From the NCBI RefSeq assembly GCF_047496725.1, contig NC_132986.1:2380001-2444000 (forward strand): a stretch of DNA of 64,000 nucleotides, given 5' to 3'. The notes under the pieces are model-generated. The model saw nothing but the letters and a program-made list of their open reading frames with translations. It ran no database searches and was not told the DNA's origin. A program made the translations under genes and the position numbers. This stretch comes from Anoplolepis gracilipes (taxonomy: Eukaryota; Arthropoda; Insecta; Hymenoptera; Formicidae). This document shows positions 26,442 through 38,316 of this stretch, one piece after another (the first letter of the stretch is position 1; the number at the start of each line of letters is the position of its first letter).

Positions 26442-26526
26442 GCAACGCGACGCAACGCAACGCGACGCAACGCAACGCGACGCAACGCAACGCGACGCAA
26501 CGCAACGCGACGCAACGCAACGCGAC
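26442..26526. repeat. 15-bp minisatellite (GCAAC GCAAC GCGAC)
   Basis: 85 bases made only of GCAAC and GCGAC pentamers in the order giving a 15-bp period, about 5.7 copies, with no mismatch seen. The regularity suggests recent expansion. Frames through it give QRDAT or RRNAT strings. Confidence 0.9.
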
Positions 26527-26602
26527 GATGAAGGCGTGAGAGACGGCGCGTACTACTAATCGACGATTACGAAGCGTTCACGCGCGCGAGTGTATAAAGA
26601 AG

Positions 26603-26603
<1 letters not shown>

Positions 26604-26635
<32 letters not shown>
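26604..26635. repeat. (CT)n microsatellite
   Basis: 32 bases of pure CT in the 26-kb GC island. Confidence 0.9.
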
Positions 26636-26638
<3 letters not shown>

Positions 26639-26830
26639 CAATGTACATACGATACACGCGACGACGGCTTGACGCGATGCGACGGACTCGCGACTTACGT
26701 GGCAAGTTAAATATAAAGCGCGACGAGACGCGTGCGTCCGACGACGAGATCGTGCTCGAAGAGCGCCTCTCTTTCACGTAGGCGTTCTCATAGTCTCTCG
26801 AGATAATCTTTTCGCGCTTAGCGATTACGG

Positions 26831-28627
26831 TGTCCTTGAAATTTCGCGGAAGTAGGGGATTAATCAGAAGAGATGTTTCCTATATCTCATCGCGACCCTC
26901 CTCTTATGAAATTATTTTTTAATTATATAATGGCTTTTCGAAAGAAATTAGACGTGAATCTTATAAAACGATGTTATATAGTATTTTATTAAATATTAAA
27001 ACGCACTAGATGTTATATATAAAAGTTTAAAAAAAAAATAGATTTATCAAGGGATTGTCAAGAGAGCTTTTCGATCGAGGAGATCGAAAAGCAAAGTGCG
27101 TTACAAATTCTATGACTTCGATATCGTTAGGACCCAATCTGGCTTGTAAATTTTCAATAACTTCAATATCGAGTAAAAATTGAATCAAAACATGGAGAGT
27201 GCGCGACGGAAGGAAATTAAAACTTATCGAGATGATGTCGCGAAGATTACGAATTTATATTGCACATTTTTATATTGAACAGAACTCGTTTTCTCGAACC
27301 GAGAATGAGTGTAGTAATTGATGTTTATCGGGAAGCTGAAGTCGAGTGATTATTATTAAAACTGTCAATAAACAATATAAGTCAAGCGATCGGAGATGTT
27401 AACTTTGCGAGACAATAAACAGTTCTTTATATTATACAAAAGGAAATGTTAGTATATATTTAATTCTCCTTTTGAGAATTCAGTTGCTAAATAAGGAGTC
27501 TCTCATAAAGTAATACTTGATACCACTATGAGAAACTCTCAGTTGTAGAGCTAATTAGTACACTAATTAAAAAGCTGTTGCGCTACAAAGTATATTAGAG
27601 AATTCTTATTTGTAATACAGAATTAAATACCCCAACTTATTTATATTTGTTAAACAGAATCTGTTGTCGTTCAAATTTATAGAATTATTATAAAAAAAAT
27701 TAATTATGTATTATATATTTTATACATATACTAATAAAATAAATTTATGAATTTTTTTATGAAAACTTTCTCATTCCCATATTTTCTTAATTCAAGTGCG
27801 ATATATATTTTTTGTCGAAAACTAGGAAAATTAAGGGAATCATAAGTTGAAATTTAGCTTACTACGTTTTAGACGACACAACAGTGAGTATCTTATTGTA
27901 AAATACACTGACGAAATCATTCAATATTTTGTGGCAAGCGAAAAAAATTAACATCTTTAAGCGTGTTTTGGTTGTAAAAACAAAATGGGAGTGTGTGTAT
28001 CACGTGATATCTCTTGTCCCCGGTAATTGTTCGTCGCAGAGCGCGAACGCTTCGATCGATTGTGATAACTCGAGGGCACGATCGAGCTCGGCACACCCGG
28101 GGCTGATAGTTTTTTAGTTGAAATTCGTCGTCCGATGTAGAATTCTCGATCAATTTCGGGATATAGCGCGCGGCAATATTGTTAATACAAGAGCGCGTGT
28201 ACATATTTCCTTTTTGCAGATAGCCCGGCAATATGGCAGCTCTAACTTATGTAAACGTACGTGAATATTTTAATTTACGTGTGATGTAGTCCAGCTACGA
28301 TATATATATATATATACAGAGGTATATTCTTTAATCTTTAAATAATAACTTTGACGTATATTAATTTATGAAACATTTTATATTTTTCCATGCCTGGATT
28401 TCTACAAAAAATATTGTACGAAAATTATTACGTATGTATGTGATTATGATTAATACGAGTATTAATGAAATTTGTGTGCATATCTTGTATGACCATTCTA
28501 ACACACACTCGCTTCTGTTGCAGCACTTTATGTGACCAATCGCTAGAAACTAATTCGCTACTACTACAGCGCTTTATGCAGCAAATATAAATATATTAAA
28601 TTTATAAGAATAATCGATTGGAATATG
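26831..28627. other. No gene seen; may be intron of the vein-like gene
   Basis: AT-rich with a GC-richer patch at about 27950-28200. A 104-codon minus-strand frame at 27917-28231 has no recognised family and no supporting splice sites. Confidence 0.45.
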
Positions 28628-28669
28628 TAATAAACAAATATTGTTAATATTAACAATATTTGTTTATTA
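28628..28669. repeat. 42-base perfect palindrome
   Basis: Bases 28628-28648 (taataaacaaatattgttaat plus centre) are the exact reverse complement of 28649-28669, with no spacer. It lies in the probable first intron of the vein-like gene. Spacer-free AT-rich palindromes extrude easily and may also be transposon remains. Confidence 0.85.
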
Positions 28670-28720
28670 GATATTATATTCGAACGTAAAGTATTGAACA
28701 AATATATAAATAAAATAAAA

Positions 28721-28789
28721 TTTTGCTTTAATTATTAATAATAATCTTATTAATTTTGCTTTAATTATTAATAATAATAATCTTATTAA
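28721..28789. repeat. 33/36-base tandem repeat, two copies
   Basis: Both copies begin ttttgctttaattattaata and end atcttattaa; the second has one extra ataat-type step. AT-rich, probably intronic. Confidence 0.85.
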
Positions 28790-28826
28790 TTTTGAGACAA
28801 ATAGTTTAGATCGAAAATTTGAAGTG

Positions 28827-29301
28827 AAAAGCGCAACAAGTTGCCTCAAAAAGTTAATAAAAATCTCTTCAATAATAATCTTTTCCTAAATAATAATTTT
28901 TTCAGAAAAAGTACAGAAAAAATATATATTTTTATTCGCTTCGAACGTTAAAAATATTTTTATAAATTATTTTTTTATCATTATCGATCATAAAATTTAG
29001 AACATACAAAATGCATCTCTCTCTCTCTCTCTTGCGATCTTTTTCACATCAAACCTTCGATTATCGCCTTAAAATAAAAGCGCAAGTGCCTCAAAGAAAA
29101 GAATAATAATAATAATCTCTTTAATAATAATCATTCTGAAAAAGTACATGAAAAAAAAAATGTATTTTTATACTCACTTTAAATATTAAAAATATTTTGA
29201 TAAATTATCCTTTTTAATATTACCAATGATAAAATAGAACATATGCATATCTCTCATGACCTTTTTCACATGTTTTTTCAATGTTTGATTATCGCTTTCT
29301 A
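28827..29301. repeat. Diverged tandem duplication of about 230-250 bases next to the vein-like exon
   Basis: Copy A (28827-29076) and copy B (29077-29301) share, in order, aaaagcgcaa, tgcctcaaa, ctcttcaataataatc / ctctttaataataatc, gaaaaagtac, a tatttttat block, aatatttt.ataaattat, gataaaa, tctctc and gattatcgc. Substitutions and indels show it is old. It ends about 50 bases from the splice donor, so it is intronic. Confidence 0.75.
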
Positions 29302-29354
29302 TGGACATGTAATCGATTCTGTAGGAACGACATGGCATAATTTGGAAAGCTCAC
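29299..29354 (-). other. Start of intron 1 of the vein-like gene (splice donor)
   Basis: The minus strand reads ATTACG|GTGAGCTTTCC across 29360-29344, a near-consensus donor. The frame stays open for 18 more codons into this segment before a stop at about 29301, but the sequence loses the coding texture of the exon and becomes AT-rich. The downstream acceptor was not found; no Ig-like or EGF exon was recognised on the minus strand between here and base 1. Confidence 0.65.
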
Positions 29355-30510
29355 CGTAATCTGGTCGAACGACAGCCTGGACGGCCTGCTCGTTCTTCTT
29401 GCTTCGAATCACCGGCGGTCCGAGGATCGTGAAATTCCTGGGTCCCACGCGGTTCACAAACACTAGATACACTTTGCCCCTTTTAATATTGGCTCGCACC
29501 ACACCACTGGGATTATCGCGCTGCTGCTTGCCGGCCTTGTTGCCGGTCTCGTGGCCGTTGCACACGGTCGACTTGCCGGGAGCCGATTTATCGCGAAAGT
29601 GCAGTCGCACGCTGTCGTTCTTCTGCAGCGGCTGAAAGCCCGGCTGACTCTTATAGACTTGCTTCACCTCGAAGGTCACCGCGTAGTTTGAACCGGGCTT
29701 CCTCAGCGAGGACATGCTGCGGACTTTACCCTCGAATACGGTGGGCGCCAGGTAAGCCCGATTACCGACATCGACGTCGGGACACCAGTTCTGACCGCGA
29801 CAGCTGCGTTCCTTGTTCCTGCAGGGGCGTCGCTGTTCGCGCGGCGAGTCCGCCTTGACACGATTCTTTGGCCGTTGCTTGACCGATCTAGCGATCCGCG
29901 GCCGCTCCATCGACGATTCCGCCGGTGTGGACCCCATCGCTGGCGGATACATAAAGGGTGCCTGCGTCGAGGAGTGACGGGGCGCGCGAGTAATATCGGA
30001 TTCGTTTATCTGCGGGTGAAAGGCGCGGCGGACTTGCTCCTTTCCTGTTTCCTTCGCGGGATCCACCGTTTGCGTAGGATTCGATGTGACCGAAGTTCCG
30101 AGATCCATCTCGAGCGACGATCCTCCATGGATCGAGAAGTGATGGCGCAAGATTTGTCGCGCGTCATCCTCCGCAGAATGTTCTGTCTCTTTGGAGGAGA
30201 ACTTTTCTTCCTGCTCCACTGGACTCGGCTCGACTGCCGGGACCTTGTCAAGGTCGCGACGAACAGAATGAACGTTGGAGGAGGACAATTGTCGGAGGAA
30301 AATATTTCCTCGCGACTGAGACTCTGCAATTTTGCGCGGGTTCTCGTCCACTACGCTCCTCGACGGTGGATGATTATGTCTCGTCTCGGTTATGCTGCTG
30401 CTCGTCGTCGCTCCGAGGGTGTCCCGAATGGCGGGGGGTGCTGCAGCGAGCGCCAGTGCGCCCCACCAGCCGCTTAAGAACCCGGCCAAAAGCAGAGGCG
30501 CCCACATCAT
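29355..30510 (-). CDS. vn: First coding exon of a secreted vein-like (neuregulin-like) EGFR ligand; partial gene
   Basis: Seen: an open frame starts at ATGATG (30510). An in-frame TAA at 30522-30520 lies just upstream, which supports this start unless a splice site falls between them. The frame ends at GACG-like context ACG|GTGAGC with the donor GT at 29354-29353, so the exon has 385 codons plus one base; the reading beyond is intron. Residues 1-24 are a hydrophobic signal peptide ending in LALAAAPPA. Residues 25-200 are Ser/Pro/charged and look disordered. RPRIARS (about 204-209) is a possible furin-type site. Residues 218-385 are a basic, conserved-looking domain with cysteines at 230, 237, 243 and 317, the phrases APTVFEGKVRSMSS and KVYLVFVNRVGPRNFTILG, and possible N-glycosylation at 169, 298 and 359. 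Known: Vein is a secreted EGF-receptor ligand with Ig-like and EGF domains. Inferred: those domains are on later exons not seen here. The identity rests on recalled similarity of the C-terminal domain; another secreted factor is possible. That this is a real secreted-protein exon is much surer than its name. Confidence 0.72.
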
Positions 30511-31398
30511 CCAACCTGGTTAGCGGTATAATTCGGGGGTGAGGTCGACGCCTCGGTCACCCCGACTCGCACAGAGGCACGCGCTTCTCTCACGCCTCTG
30601 CCTCTGCCTCTTCCTTCTTCTTCTTCTCCTCCTCCTCCTCCTCCTCCTCCTCCTTGAGCTCGGAGAGCGAGCCCCTGTCACTTCGCCGTAAGCACTTGCG
30701 AATCCTATGTTTAATCAAGATCTGTTTCTTCAATTTGATCTTCTCGCTGCTTCCCCGCGCGAATTATCAGTCACTCGCTTGTAATAGAGACGATCCGATA
30801 TTCGCTATTCGTCGTCCTGAAATCGGATTCTCTATCAGCTTGCTCTTCCGGATCTTCAGACTCCTTCACGAGATGTTGTACCATCGATAGTGAATTATCG
30901 GGGCTTCTTCGACATTCGTCTTCATCTTACGCGATATCATTCTCCTCATCCTTGAAGCCGGCGGAGGTGGCAGCCGTGGTGAGCCGCACCATGCGGCCGC
31001 TTCTCTCTTCTTTTTTTTTTTTTTTTCTTTTTTTTATATCTTTCTTCTTCTCTTCGCGAAGATGTATTATCGCAGGTGATCCCGGCCGGCGGCTGCGACG
31101 TTCGCGGACGCGACAACCAATATCGATCTTTTATAGATTCTGATCATTATGACGCACGATCGGCACAATCATTCTGAGCCGACTTGAACCAGGATGCGGT
31201 CTTGTCGATCGTCCGTGAGTTTTCAATCCTTCCACAATTTTACACGAGATCGGATCTTGGTTCTTGATAGTCGACAAATTCCGATGACTTCCGGCTGAAT
31301 ATGACCACGAATCAGTTTCTTAATCCTCGTGTTCACTCGCGTTAGTTAGGCAGACGGATCGACCTTGCAGCAGAAAATATCCGTGATAATGAAAACGT

Positions 31399-31452
31399 CG
31401 ATTCTTTCCGATCTTTTCCGATCCTTTCCGATCCTTTCCGATCCTTTCCGAC
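31399..31452. repeat. 10-bp tandem repeat (CCTTTCCGAT)
   Basis: About five copies of tttccgatcc/tttccgatct with one or two changes, inside the probable leader of the vein-like gene. Confidence 0.85.
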
Positions 31453-31609
31453 ATCGAGTCAAATGGAATTCCACGAACGATCGTCGTCTTGTCACCCTTT
31501 CGCGCTGTCCGCGGACACCGTATCGCGTTCTACAAAGCGGGAAAAGCGAAATAGAGAGAGAAACGAGTCGGGCGTCGAGATGTCGAAAACGAGAACAGGA
31601 ATATAGGAA

Positions 31610-31623
31610 GATGACGGCGACGG

Positions 31624-31686
<63 letters not shown>

Positions 31687-31690
31687 TGAA
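31610..31690. repeat. GGCGAC/GACGAC simple repeat
   Basis: An 80-base run of gac and ggc triplets, Ala/Thr or Val strings when translated. It is in the upstream island of the vein-like gene. Confidence 0.9.
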
Positions 31691-31760
31691 GAAAGCGTCC
31701 GTTTCCTCTCTGACCTCAGCCGGGACACTATTTAAATATACCCACGAGACGCCCGCTACT

Positions 31761-31880
31761 GCTCTCTCGGTTTTCGCGGCCGTCCGCACGCTCGTTCGTT
31801 CGCTTTTCTGCACTCTATTCACACTTGCTACACTCTTTTCGGCCGCTGTTCACCACTCTCGCGCGCGTAAGATTCTTTTC

Positions 31881-31917
<37 letters not shown>

Positions 31918-32530
31918 CGAAACACAGAAGACACTTTCCACCGCCGATCTACGTTGGATGTAATTGCCAACCGCGCGCTTGTTATCGCGCACTTATTTCC
32001 TTCTCTTTCTCAACTTTCTCTCTTTCCTTTTTTCTTATCTCTCTCTCGCACGCGCGCGCGAGAAACCGCTTCCTCTCGCGAATTAGTAGATGGTCTCGCG
32101 GCTCCAGACGCGAGATATCGACGATGACGGGGGGATCGAGTCGCGTGTGTCGCACGCGGCATGCACACACGAGGCGCCTACCTCGCGTGTCACGAGAGCC
32201 GGAGGAAGGGAGAGAGAGAGAGAGATCTCGTCGGTGGCCCCGCGTCGGGCGCGCGCGACGGTTCAAATTAGACTGAGCGGCCCGCTCGCGTAGGCCGAGG
32301 CCGGCCACAGCTACAGCGGCGCCTGGTGGATGCCGGTCGAGGCTTGCGCGCGCACCGCGGCCGCGCCGAAGTGAGACGGAGCGACGACGGGACCTTTAAG
32401 AACCTGTATAACAACGACCTAACAACCGAAGGAACCGCACGCGTGATCCTCACGGTCCTCCTTCTCTGCTCTAGCTCTCTTTCTCTCTCTTTCTCTCTCT
32501 TTCTCTCTCTTTCTCTCTCTCTCTCTAGCT
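31761..32530. promoter_or_regulatory. GC-rich upstream region with T36 run and CT/GA tracts
   Basis: The upstream half of the 29-32.6 kb island. It holds a T homopolymer at about 31882-31917, CG-rich sequence with alternating CGCGCG at 32052-32060, GA repeats at 32208-32225 and a TTTCTCTC run at about 32470-32527. On the minus strand the last is GAGAG-rich, the kind of sequence bound by GAGA factor in insects. Longer open frames here are low-complexity Ser/Phe or Arg strings and were not called as genes. Confidence 0.4.
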
Positions 32531-32721
32531 CTGTTTCTTTCTCTTTCTGTCTGCCGCTCTGTTGCCGCCTTACGAGTTTCTTCTCTTTCTCTTCTTCGCG
32601 TGTTGTACTTATCCCTCTCCTTTCTTCTTCTTCGATCTCTTTGAAGCAGGATATATCGGCAGAATCAAATCGTACTCTCTCATTGAAATATTTAATACTC
32701 GTTTTATAAATAACACGAGAA

Positions 32722-32870
32722 TTTTACTTATTGTTTTCTGATGAAATCATGAGAGAAGCATAACGTGTTATAATCGCATTTTTATTTTAGATATTAGCAA
32801 AAAGTATGTCGAAACTTATCGCGAAATATCAGCGTAGTTTTTTTAATTGATAAGCATAATATATATGTAT
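32722..32870 (+). repeat. Diverged direct repeat, copy 1
   Basis: Shares with 33851-34019, in order, ttttact(t/att), gaaatcat...gaagca, atattagcaaaaa, gtcgaaacttatcgc and agtttttttaattgat. Function unknown; probably an old duplicated or mobile segment. Confidence 0.6.
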
Positions 32871-33850
32871 TTATAAAATCTTACTCCATATTAGTGGACT
32901 ATTTTTATGCAATCTTTCGTGCAATCTCTGACAGTATCAATACTTCGGAAACGAATGGTCATACAACAATATATGTAATCAAATTTTTTTATTAAATTAA
33001 ATCAATTAGTCTAATCTTTATTTAGGACAATCAAAGAAGGCACATAAATTTTGAGATTTAAAAAAAAAAAAACTTTTTTAACTCCTTAATAAACACGTTG
33101 AAAGTATGTTAATTTATTCATATAGGGTAAGAGAGCGAAAAATAACAGTACGGAATAAGGGATACGATATATTAACGTATAATACGTATAGAGTTAAATA
33201 TAAGTGTAGATATCTTATTTACGATGTAACAATTACACAACTGATAAATCATCACGCAACAACGCGATGGATCGTTTGAATTTGATAAGTGATTTGAATT
33301 TGATAAGTTAAAGCTCGCAGATGCTCTCGCACGCGGAAAAGTGCGAAAAGAAGGCGAGTGCCACTACGACGTTAATTACGACACGTGGCGCGTTTAAGTG
33401 TCGCCATTTAGCTCGGGATTAATCTGTCACGCGATGAGCGCAAAATCTCTTTGAAGTTAGCAGTACTATTATCGGTAGAGTTAAATCGGACTCAATATTT
33501 ACTATTTATTTTATACTAATTTGTATTAGTAAAGATAATTTTGTACTCCGTGTCATTTTTCGAAAAAAAAATCGTGCTGCTAGCTTCATATTAAGTTTGC
33601 AAGACCAAAGTAAAACAATAAAAAAAAATGAATAAAAATAAATTAGAAAAAACAAAGAGCAGAAATGAAAGAATTAAATTTGTACTAATTTATATAAATT
33701 AACTTAATCGTAAAGAATTAACAACTATAACTTAACCGCTAACAATAATTTTGTATTTTTTATTTCGTCCGCGAAGGGAAAAAATAGCGCCATTGATTTA
33801 TTGTTATACTGACGTGGGGGACCTCAACCTTTATAAAAAATAAAAAAATC

Positions 33851-34019
33851 ATTTTACATTACTTTTCGATAAAATCATAGAAGCAGCATAGAAAAAGGTA
33901 TATCTTAATTAAATATTTTTTTAGAAATATAAAATATTACCAAAAAAAACGTGTTGAAATTTATCGCACACTCAACGTGTAAGTTTTTTTAATTGATTTT
34001 AAGTATACATATATATATT
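33851..34019 (+). repeat. Diverged direct repeat, copy 2
   Basis: Second copy of 32722-32870, about 1.13 kb away in the same orientation, with aaaatcat...gaagca, atattaccaaaaa, gttgaaatttatcgc and aagtttttttaattgat. Confidence 0.6.
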
Positions 34020-35149
34020 AAATGTAGAGCTTATATTAAGTATAGAGTCAAGAGCGAAAGTTCATAGTATTGATGAAAACCTGATAATAAGAGATTATAA
34101 TTTTGAAGTCAATAGCTTTAATACCTTGGAACAAATATTAATAATAAAAATAATAATTATGAGAAGGTAAAATAAAGAATTGTGGTTGCAGATGCGCACA
34201 CGAAATTTCTGAAAACATACATTTGAAAAATCATCTCTCCTCAATAGGAAAATAAAGATTAAAATTTACAAAATACACATAAATAAAACATTAATAAAAT
34301 ATTAACGTACGCCTGCAAGATTGCACTGAGCAAAGGAATAAAAAACTTCTTATATACCTTCTATTAGAGAAAGAATTAAAAAAATATTTATATATGTATA
34401 TATTCTTTACTTTATATACATATATATAAAGAAAAAATAAGTTGAATAATATCTTTCAAGATATTTATGTCACGTATTTCGATCAACGGTAATCCTTTGC
34501 GCGATTTTTCCGCGTTTTCAAACCGATGCGTACCGATCCAATAATTATAGTCAGAATGTTTGCGCGGATTTCGGAATGATTAAAGCCCTCAGCGTTTGAT
34601 GTCCACGCACGCGAATCGGTCAGAATCGTAATCGAAATTCGGTTCCGTGCCGCGAAGCGTAAGGCACGATCATTGATCGATCGATTACGACCGATCGACG
34701 ACGAACGCTTTGTCGAACATCGAATTATATTCACGGACATCGTGGTTTGAGAGCACCTAGATTATACACGCAAAACACGCGCGATCATTCTACGTTGTAC
34801 TGTATCGACTTTAGCGTGGTCTCATTATCTCGCGAAATCTTCTGTAATTACACTTGTATATACTATTGTTATAATTACATTACGTTTCTACCGTAAATCT
34901 CATCAATTTCGATCAATATTGAAGAAACAAACGAATAAAATTCTGATCTGTCAATTTTATCATCAATATATATACTCTTAAATGTACTTTATATAATATT
35001 ATGTACTTACGCGCAATAAGATTTATTAAAAATGAAATATTTGTCAATATATCTCTGATGAAATTAAAGATAAAAAGTTATCGATAAAAAGTATCGATAG
35101 TTTTGAGAATCTAATGGAAATTATGAATAAAATATCGTTATGTCTTACA

Positions 35150-35372
35150 TACAGGGTGTCCGAAATAAAATAATACACTGTAATAGCTTGTAAAGAGTAG
35201 ATACTATTATAGAAAATAATTGTTCAAAAGTTAGGTATATGGAGTATACGGAGATAAGCTCTATGGGTATGATTTCATCGCTATCACTTCATATTTGAAC
35301 AATTATTTCCTAAACAGCTATTTTTCACAGGTTATTCAGTATTATTTTATTTTATTTCAGACACTCTCTGTA
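35150..35372. mobile_element. TA-flanked MITE, 223 bases
   Basis: The left end reads TACAGGGTGTCCGAAATAAA and the right end, inverted, reads TACAGAGAGTGTCTGAAATA, each followed by AAATAATAC-like sequence, giving terminal inverted repeats of about 30 bases. TA dinucleotides at 35150-35151 and 35371-35372 fit a TA target-site duplication. There is no coding capacity. TA targets and these ends suggest a Tc1/mariner-type non-autonomous element. Confidence 0.75.
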
Positions 35373-36247
35373 TATATATATAGTATATACTAATGGATCA
35401 TCAATTTTTTTTAAATAAATGATATAAAATACATATGTGACTATTTAATAAAGTTCACTATAGTAACTGCGAGTACAAGCATGTATATTCTAAATTATGT
35501 GAAATATTTATATATTTTGAAAATATATTAATTTAATATAGAGTTTCAAAATTATTTGGAGCATTTATTCATACGCGTTGATAGAGTTATGGTAAAATTA
35601 ACGAAATAAATTTTTATAGAAATGAATATGGCTTCTTACATAAAATATTTATTATTTAAATTTCCAAAATTTACCCGCGCTTTTAATAAATCTAAATATT
35701 TAATAATTTGTCATTTCTACATCGATTGATACATTTCAATATTACTTTTATAAATTCTAAAAAAATATTTAAGTACATATTTTTAATAATCCTCTATTTA
35801 AGCGAAACTGATCGATTTCACTGAAATATTTCGCTAGAATTTAAAATATACTTTCAATCTACTTCCAGAATAATAATAAAGATTTATTTCTCATTATCAG
35901 ACAATAATCCATCAATTCCAGTTGCAATACCTAATTATCGCATAAGGAAAAATCAATAACTGTTATATTCACAATTTGTGCATATTTGGGCATGAATTAT
36001 TTCAAGTTTATTTTTGTGTATTGAGTAGTTTCCCTAATATATTCAATTATTTATTTTTTTCTTTAATACTAGTGATACACGGAATCAAATGAGACAGAAA
36101 ATTTGAAATAAAAGGAACTGTTTATGTTTATTACAAAACTAATCAAATTAATGCGTGGCATATATATAGTGTGGAAGTAACTTTTTCATTAGTGAAAAAT
36201 ATTCTTTTTTTTTCACAATCTCTGTACCGTGATATCTTTTCAGTTTA

Positions 36248-36278
<31 letters not shown>

Positions 36279-38316
36279 TAAGCAAAGCGGTGCAGCTTGC
36301 AATTCAAGCGCGCGTTCAACGGATAAACCGCAAGGTAGATTTTTATCGTAGCTACCGGTTGCATTTTTGCAGTCAATAGCCCAATAGAGGTTTCTTCGAT
36401 CGGGTAAATGGTATGGCAAAGAAGGGCGCTGGTTTTACCGGAATAAAGTCGCTCCGTTCTGCCGACCATCTGTCCATGAAGTAACCCTTTGCGGTAGAGG
36501 TGGACTTTACATAGCGGTTTATGACAATCGTATACATACGTATTTTCTCGAATCCTTGAAACGGCGAATGACTCAATTTGTAAACTCGTATTTTTTTCTT
36601 TTTAGCGTTTTCTTTTATGAGGTAATACAACCGGCGGAAATAGAGTTCTTAAAGAATGCGGATAATAACTTTGAAACAACAAGATATCTAATAGTAGTTT
36701 TTTTTAAATTAGTTCAAGTTTAGACCTCTCTCACAAAAGATCAATATTATTAGAACGTTTGAAAAATTTTCTTGAAAAGAATATTTAATTAAAACAAATA
36801 GAATTGTACTTTTTACATTAAACAGCTAACAAAGTATACTGATGAATCTTAACAAGTTATACTTTGAATATGCACGAAAATACATAACAAAATTAAATAT
36901 TTCGACTAATTTCAACTAGACACAGCTTTAACAAAACTTTAGATTGAGACTTATTGTCAGTTAGAGAGATATACTACAACTTAAATAATAAATTAAGACG
37001 ATTGTGGTCGAACGAGGAAACAGCAATTCAAAACTTTGATGCTTTCATCATGACAATATATATTATATAGTTACGTACTGTAGATAATAATATATTTATA
37101 TATTTACGTTTTCGTAACTCGGTGTTATAAGTTTTGAATTTCAAAAGTAATATATACTATGAATAAAGAAGTAGAAATTATTTGCATTTTTTAAGAGATT
37201 AATCTTTTAAAAAAGAGCATAGTATACGGTTTCCTATTCAAGTTGCGTAAAATAAAATGCCTGAGAAATCTATGTATATAATCGAGAGCAACTCTACACG
37301 TGCCGCTTTCCGAAACATTTTGTATAAATGATCAGCTGTTGCGCGCATTCATAGAAATATACTTTTGCTTACAGGAAAATATATACCTATATCTGTGAAT
37401 GCGATTGCGACGGTGGGACTCTTTCACTAACAGCAGGAGCGAACGAATGACGCATCGTCGAACGTGTCTCAGCACAGAGTTTCGATTCTATTCGGGGACA
37501 TTTCGCGAGAGAGACACATACACAAAAGGTAGACGCAGAGAGAAGTGCGTTTTCCGTTGACTTGTTCTAAAAGTATCAGGAAGATGCATGCGGATATATA
37601 CACGTAAGAGAGATATACTTCTCTCCTCTCTAGAGATTCACCTCGCGGGCGAAACACGAATAAAAATGGCATGGTGCATCCCCTAGTATGGGCCCTCGTA
37701 AGTGTCTCCATCGAGGGGGAGGATTTTCTGAGAACGCGAGCAGCGAGAAAGATGAGCTTTTGCGCTTTTTATCGAAACGTCTTTTTATCGACGGACGACG
37801 CACACGTTCAGACTGCAAATGAGGATGTTATTTCAAATAGCAATAATCTTGTTTATTTTGTCTCAAGACACGAGGCCTTCAGGTAAAAAAAAACGAAGAG
37901 AAGTAAAGCCTCTCTAAAGTAAAAGATCTTCAAACAGCAAGTATGTCTATTTAGATAAACTTCTTTAATAAGCATGCCTAGTAGATCGGAAAACTTTTAA
38001 TGTTAAACCTCTGCGCCTCTTATTAGCTTTGATATTCTAATATGAAGGAAAAGCGTATTATTAAAATAATATTTCAACAGTCTTTGATATATAATGTATA
38101 TAATAAACTATCTCAGGATACAATTAAATAACACAAAACTGCTCTTCTCTCATTTAAATATACTACATTTTTTTCTTAAAACTACTGACTAAGATGTAAA
38201 ATTAACAAACTATGTAATTCTGCACAAAAATATTATATAAATAAAATGTATATTAAACAATAATTGATTGATATATGCAATAACTGGTCCTATTTTTTCT
38301 CATTGAAAATACAATA
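35373..38316. other. No gene seen
   Basis: AT-rich. A GC-richer segment at about 37380-37900 has overlapping short frames on both strands without domains. Confidence 0.45.
36248..36271. repeat. Poly-A run
   Basis: About 24 A residues; the flanks do not show an element. Confidence 0.85.

Larger units (their letters stand above)
26100..26830. other. GC-rich island with minisatellite and CT tract
   Basis: CpG-dense block containing the GCAAC-type minisatellite and a CT run. Several overlapping short frames on both strands are products of the repeats. It is a candidate promoter, but no core element or exon was supported. Confidence 0.4.
30511..31760 (-). promoter_or_regulatory. Probable 5' leader and core promoter region of the vein-like gene
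   Basis: This GC-rich island lies directly upstream of the start codon. It contains a CTC/CTT tract at 30612-30653, a T-rich run at 31012-31034, a 10-bp tandem repeat near 31400-31452 and a GAC/GGC run at 31610-31690. On the minus strand TATATTTAAATA (31740-31729) resembles a TATA box, with TCAGAG about 25 bases downstream as a weak initiator. If transcription began there the leader would be about 1.2 kb. The bases just before the ATG read CTAACCAG|GTTGG, so a 5' UTR splice acceptor is also possible, although the pyrimidine tract is poor. The TATA-like sequence is nearly symmetrical, so direction is not proven. Confidence 0.35.

Noticed and set aside
29875..30477. 200-codon plus-strand frame
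   Set aside because: Antisense shadow of the well-supported minus-strand exon.
31365..32276. 303-codon plus-strand frame
   Set aside because: Crosses a GAC/GGC repeat and a T36 homopolymer; a frame through a homopolymer is not reliable and no domain is seen.
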